The notes under the pieces: model-generated
Told to the model about the DNA's origin: nothing
Seen by the model: the letters and a program-made list of their open reading frames with translations, nothing else
Database searches by the model: none
Program-made: the position numbers and the translations under genes
In this document: positions 32,035-33,387 of the stretch, piece by piece
Layout of the letters: each line of letters starts with the position of its first letter
Numbering within the stretch: the first letter of the stretch is position 1
NCBI GenBank assembly: GCA_001403775.1
Contig: CYUG01000012.1
Coordinates: 368,620-402,006 of the forward strand
Source: Dermabacter indicis
GTDB taxonomy: Bacteria > Actinomycetota > Actinomycetes > Actinomycetales > Dermabacteraceae
DNA length: 33,387 nucleotides
Direction: 5' to 3'

Positions 32035-32063
32035 TTGCCCTCGTGGCGGATCCGGACTAGAGT
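32035..32063 (+). promoter_or_regulatory. Probable rplM-rpsI promoter
   Basis: The -35 TTGCCC (32035-32040) and -10 TAGAGT (32058-32063) are 17 nt apart. Transcription would begin near 32070, leaving a leader of about 235 nt. Confidence 0.65.
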
Positions 32064-32221
32064 TGAGGGCTGTTGTGCCATAGATGCGCGCTCTGCCGCT
32101 GCCGCTTTCTCACGCTCGGCGCGAAAGAGCTCCTCACACGCATCTGAGCTCCACGCCCGCTCCTAAACCCGGGCGGCCGGCTCAGCACGGCATTTCTTGG
32201 TCATGCTTTAAACCAAAGGAA

Positions 32222-32272
32222 GCGTGTCCACGGTCCATTCGAACCGTGCTCTCGCACGCCCACAAGGGGCGT
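32222..32272 (+). promoter_or_regulatory. Structured part of the rplM leader
   Basis: CACGGT (32229-32234) pairs with ACCGTG (32243-32248), extended by GCGTG (32222-32226) with CACGC (32255-32259). An alternative hairpin, ACGCCC (32256-32261) / GGGCGT (32267-32272), would compete with the extension. It ends about 20 nt before the ribosome binding site. L13 leaders exist in Firmicutes; equivalence is not established. The remaining leader (32070-32221) shows nothing I can name. Confidence 0.35.
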
Positions 32273-32305
32273 CGCGGGGCACTTAAACGAGAGAAGAAGG
32301 CACGA

Positions 32306-32749
32306 GTGCGTACGTTCACCCCGAAGCACGACGACGTCGAGCGTTCCTGGTACGTCATTGACGCAACTGATGTCGTCCTCGGCCGGCTCGCTTCCCACGC
32401 CGCTCAGCTCCTGCGCGGCAAGCACAAGCCGGTCTTCGCACCCCACGTGGATGCGGGCGACTTCGTCATCATCATCAACGCTGAGAAGGTTGCCCTCACG
32501 GGCAAGAAGCTCGAGCAGAAGCTCGCATACCGCCACTCGGGTTACCCGGGCGGCCTGCGCGCGACTCGGTACGCCGAGCTGCTCGAGAAGAATCCCGAGC
32601 GCGCGATTGAGAAGGCTGTCAAGGGCATGCTCCCGAAGAACAAGCTTGCCACCCAGCAGCTCAAGAAGCTCAAGGTGTACGCGGGTCCCGAGCACCCGCA
32701 CCAGGCTCAGAAGCCGGTCCCGTTCACCATCGACCAGGTGGCGCAGTAA
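32306..32749 (+). CDS. rplM: 50S ribosomal protein L13 (uL13)
   Basis: This 147-residue L13 begins at GTG 32306 ([20 protein letters not shown]) behind GAAGAAGG; longer upstream frames have no L13 similarity. Motifs [17 protein letters not shown] and [15 protein letters not shown] are typical. L13 is an early assembly protein of the 50S subunit. It forms the conserved rplM-rpsI operon with a 44-nt gap. Confidence 0.98.
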   Translation: MRTFTPKHDDVERSWYVIDATDVVLGRLASHAAQLLRGKHKPVFAPHVDAGDFVIIINAEKVALTGKKLEQKLAYRHSGYPGGLRATRYAELLEKNPERAIEKAVKGMLPKNKLATQQLKKLKVYAGPEHPHQAQKPVPFTIDQVAQ

Positions 32750-32793
32750 CGGGCCCCGCCCGGCTACGCCGATACGAGATCTGAGGAAATCAA

Positions 32794-33285
32794 GTGGCAG
32801 AAACCACCCCCGAAGTTGAGGAGTTCGAAGGCGAAGCCTCGAACTACACCACCGAATCTACGAACGACGCGCCCGTCGGCAAGGGCTCGTCGATTTCCGC
32901 TCCCGGCTACGGCACCGGTCGCCGCAAGCAGGCTGTTGCCCGCGTGCGCCTCGTGCCCGGAACCGGCGAGTGGAAGGTCAACGGCCGCACCCTCGAGGAA
33001 TACTTCCCGAACAAGGTGCACCAGCAGGAAGTGAACGATCCGTTCAAGCTTCTTGACCTCCAGGGCCGCTTCGACGTTGTTGCCCGCATCACCGGCGGCG
33101 GCCCCTCGGGCCAGGCCGGTGCGCTGCGCCTTGGCGTGTCGCGTGCGCTCAACGAGATCGACTCCGAATCGAACCGCCCCGCCCTCAAGAAGGCTGGCTT
33201 CCTCACGCGCGATGCCCGCGTCATCGAGCGTAAGAAGGCCGGTCTCAAGAAGGCTCGTAAGGCCCCGCAGTTCTCGAAGCGCTGA
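32794..33285 (+). CDS. rpsI: 30S ribosomal protein S9 (uS9)
   Basis: This 163-residue S9 starts at GTG 32794 behind TGAGGAAA. An acidic N-terminal extension of about 45 residues precedes the conserved [17 protein letters not shown]. The C-terminus ends [10 protein letters not shown], the tail that contacts P-site tRNA. Such N-terminal extensions are common in actinobacterial S9. A strong hairpin follows 21 nt after the stop. Confidence 0.98.
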   Translation: MAETTPEVEEFEGEASNYTTESTNDAPVGKGSSISAPGYGTGRRKQAVARVRLVPGTGEWKVNGRTLEEYFPNKVHQQEVNDPFKLLDLQGRFDVVARITGGGPSGQAGALRLGVSRALNEIDSESNRPALKKAGFLTRDARVIERKKAGLKKARKAPQFSKR

Positions 33286-33306
33286 TTTTCAGCCCTTTGC
33301 ACTGCA

Positions 33307-33339
33307 TCGAAGGCGTCACCTTACTGGTGGCGCCTTCGA
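33307..33339 (+). terminator. Terminator after rpsI
   Basis: A 14-bp stem (33307-33320 with 33326-33339, one G-U pair) closes over a 5-nt loop. Only GCGTTAA follows, so the U-run is weak. Position right after rpsI and stem strength support termination. Confidence 0.75.
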
Positions 33340-33373
33340 GCGTTAACGGTGTCAGGGGCCTAAGGTGATAACC

Positions 33374-33387
33374 GTGGTCGTTCTCGA
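33374..33387 (+). CDS. Possible start of the next gene (partial, cut by window end)
   Basis: A GTG at 33374 lies 7 nt after TAAGGT (33361-33366), the same leaderless layout seen for truA, purD and two other genes here. Only four complete codons are visible (reading VVVL, initiator Met), so no product can be named. glmM often follows rpsI in actinobacteria, but these codons do not look like a GlmM start. Confidence 0.3.

Noticed and set aside
32229-32248. A T-arm-like sequence (GGTCCATTCGAACC) suggesting a tRNA before rplM
   Set aside because: The loop size does not fit a T-arm and no acceptor, D or anticodon arms can be drawn around it.
1-33387. CRISPR arrays, insertion sequences, tRNA or rRNA genes, phage genes
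   Set aside because: No repeat-spacer pattern, transposase, integrase or RNA-gene signature was seen in the window.

Overview
The window is a chromosomal segment from a high-GC Gram-positive bacterium (Actinomycetota). Gene order, the long RG-rich N-terminus of S5, the acidic tail on L17, frequent GTG starts and TANNNT -10 boxes all fit. A fermentative gene set (pyruvate formate-lyase) suggests a facultative anaerobe. My best guess is Micrococcales, possibly Dermabacteraceae, but the genus cannot be proved from this sequence.

Layout. 1-2583 (+): the end of an exported-looking protein, a secreted OmpA-domain protein and an OmpR/histidine-kinase pair, joined by 4-11 nt overlaps. 2584-3089: a 506-base gap with an inverted repeat, a promoter and a structured leader containing a terminator-like hairpin. 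3090-7389 (+): rplN-rplX-rplE-rpsN-rpsH-rplF-rplR-rpsE-rpmD-rplO, closed by a terminator. 7548-10300 (+): secY-adk-map. 10478-13572 (+): infA-rpmJ-rpsM-rpsK-rpoA-rplQ, without rpsD, closed by a terminator shared with the convergent next operon. 13678-16870 (-): a Tat-exported amidase with three SLH repeats, overlapped by a polysaccharide pyruvyl transferase. 16965-31011: purine genes on the minus strand (purL, purS-purQ, purD-purC) interleaved with plus-strand genes (MaoC-like hydratase, fmdB-like, formamidase, rRNA methyltransferase, UlaG-like hydrolase) and with a minus-strand pyruvate formate-lyase cluster. 31048-33285 (+): truA, then rplM-rpsI with its own promoter, 240-nt leader and terminator. 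The start of another gene may lie at 33374.

The most striking feature is pyruvate formate-lyase encoded in two pieces. pflB stops just before the C-terminal glycyl-radical domain. That domain, with the RVSGYA motif, is a separate 83-residue gene with its own ribosome binding site, followed by pflA. Strong hairpins fill both gaps of the cluster. Other points of interest are the amidase-SLH/pyruvyl-transferase pair, the attenuator-like rplN leader, an identical inverted-repeat element upstream of two ribosomal-protein operons, and several apparently leaderless genes, including a palindromic divergent promoter between purD and truA.

Metabolically, pyruvate formate-lyase and formamidase both yield formate. 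Formate can feed 10-formyl-tetrahydrofolate for the purine ring, so their position among five purine genes may be functional. All functional calls rest on motif recognition and recalled family knowledge; no search was run.
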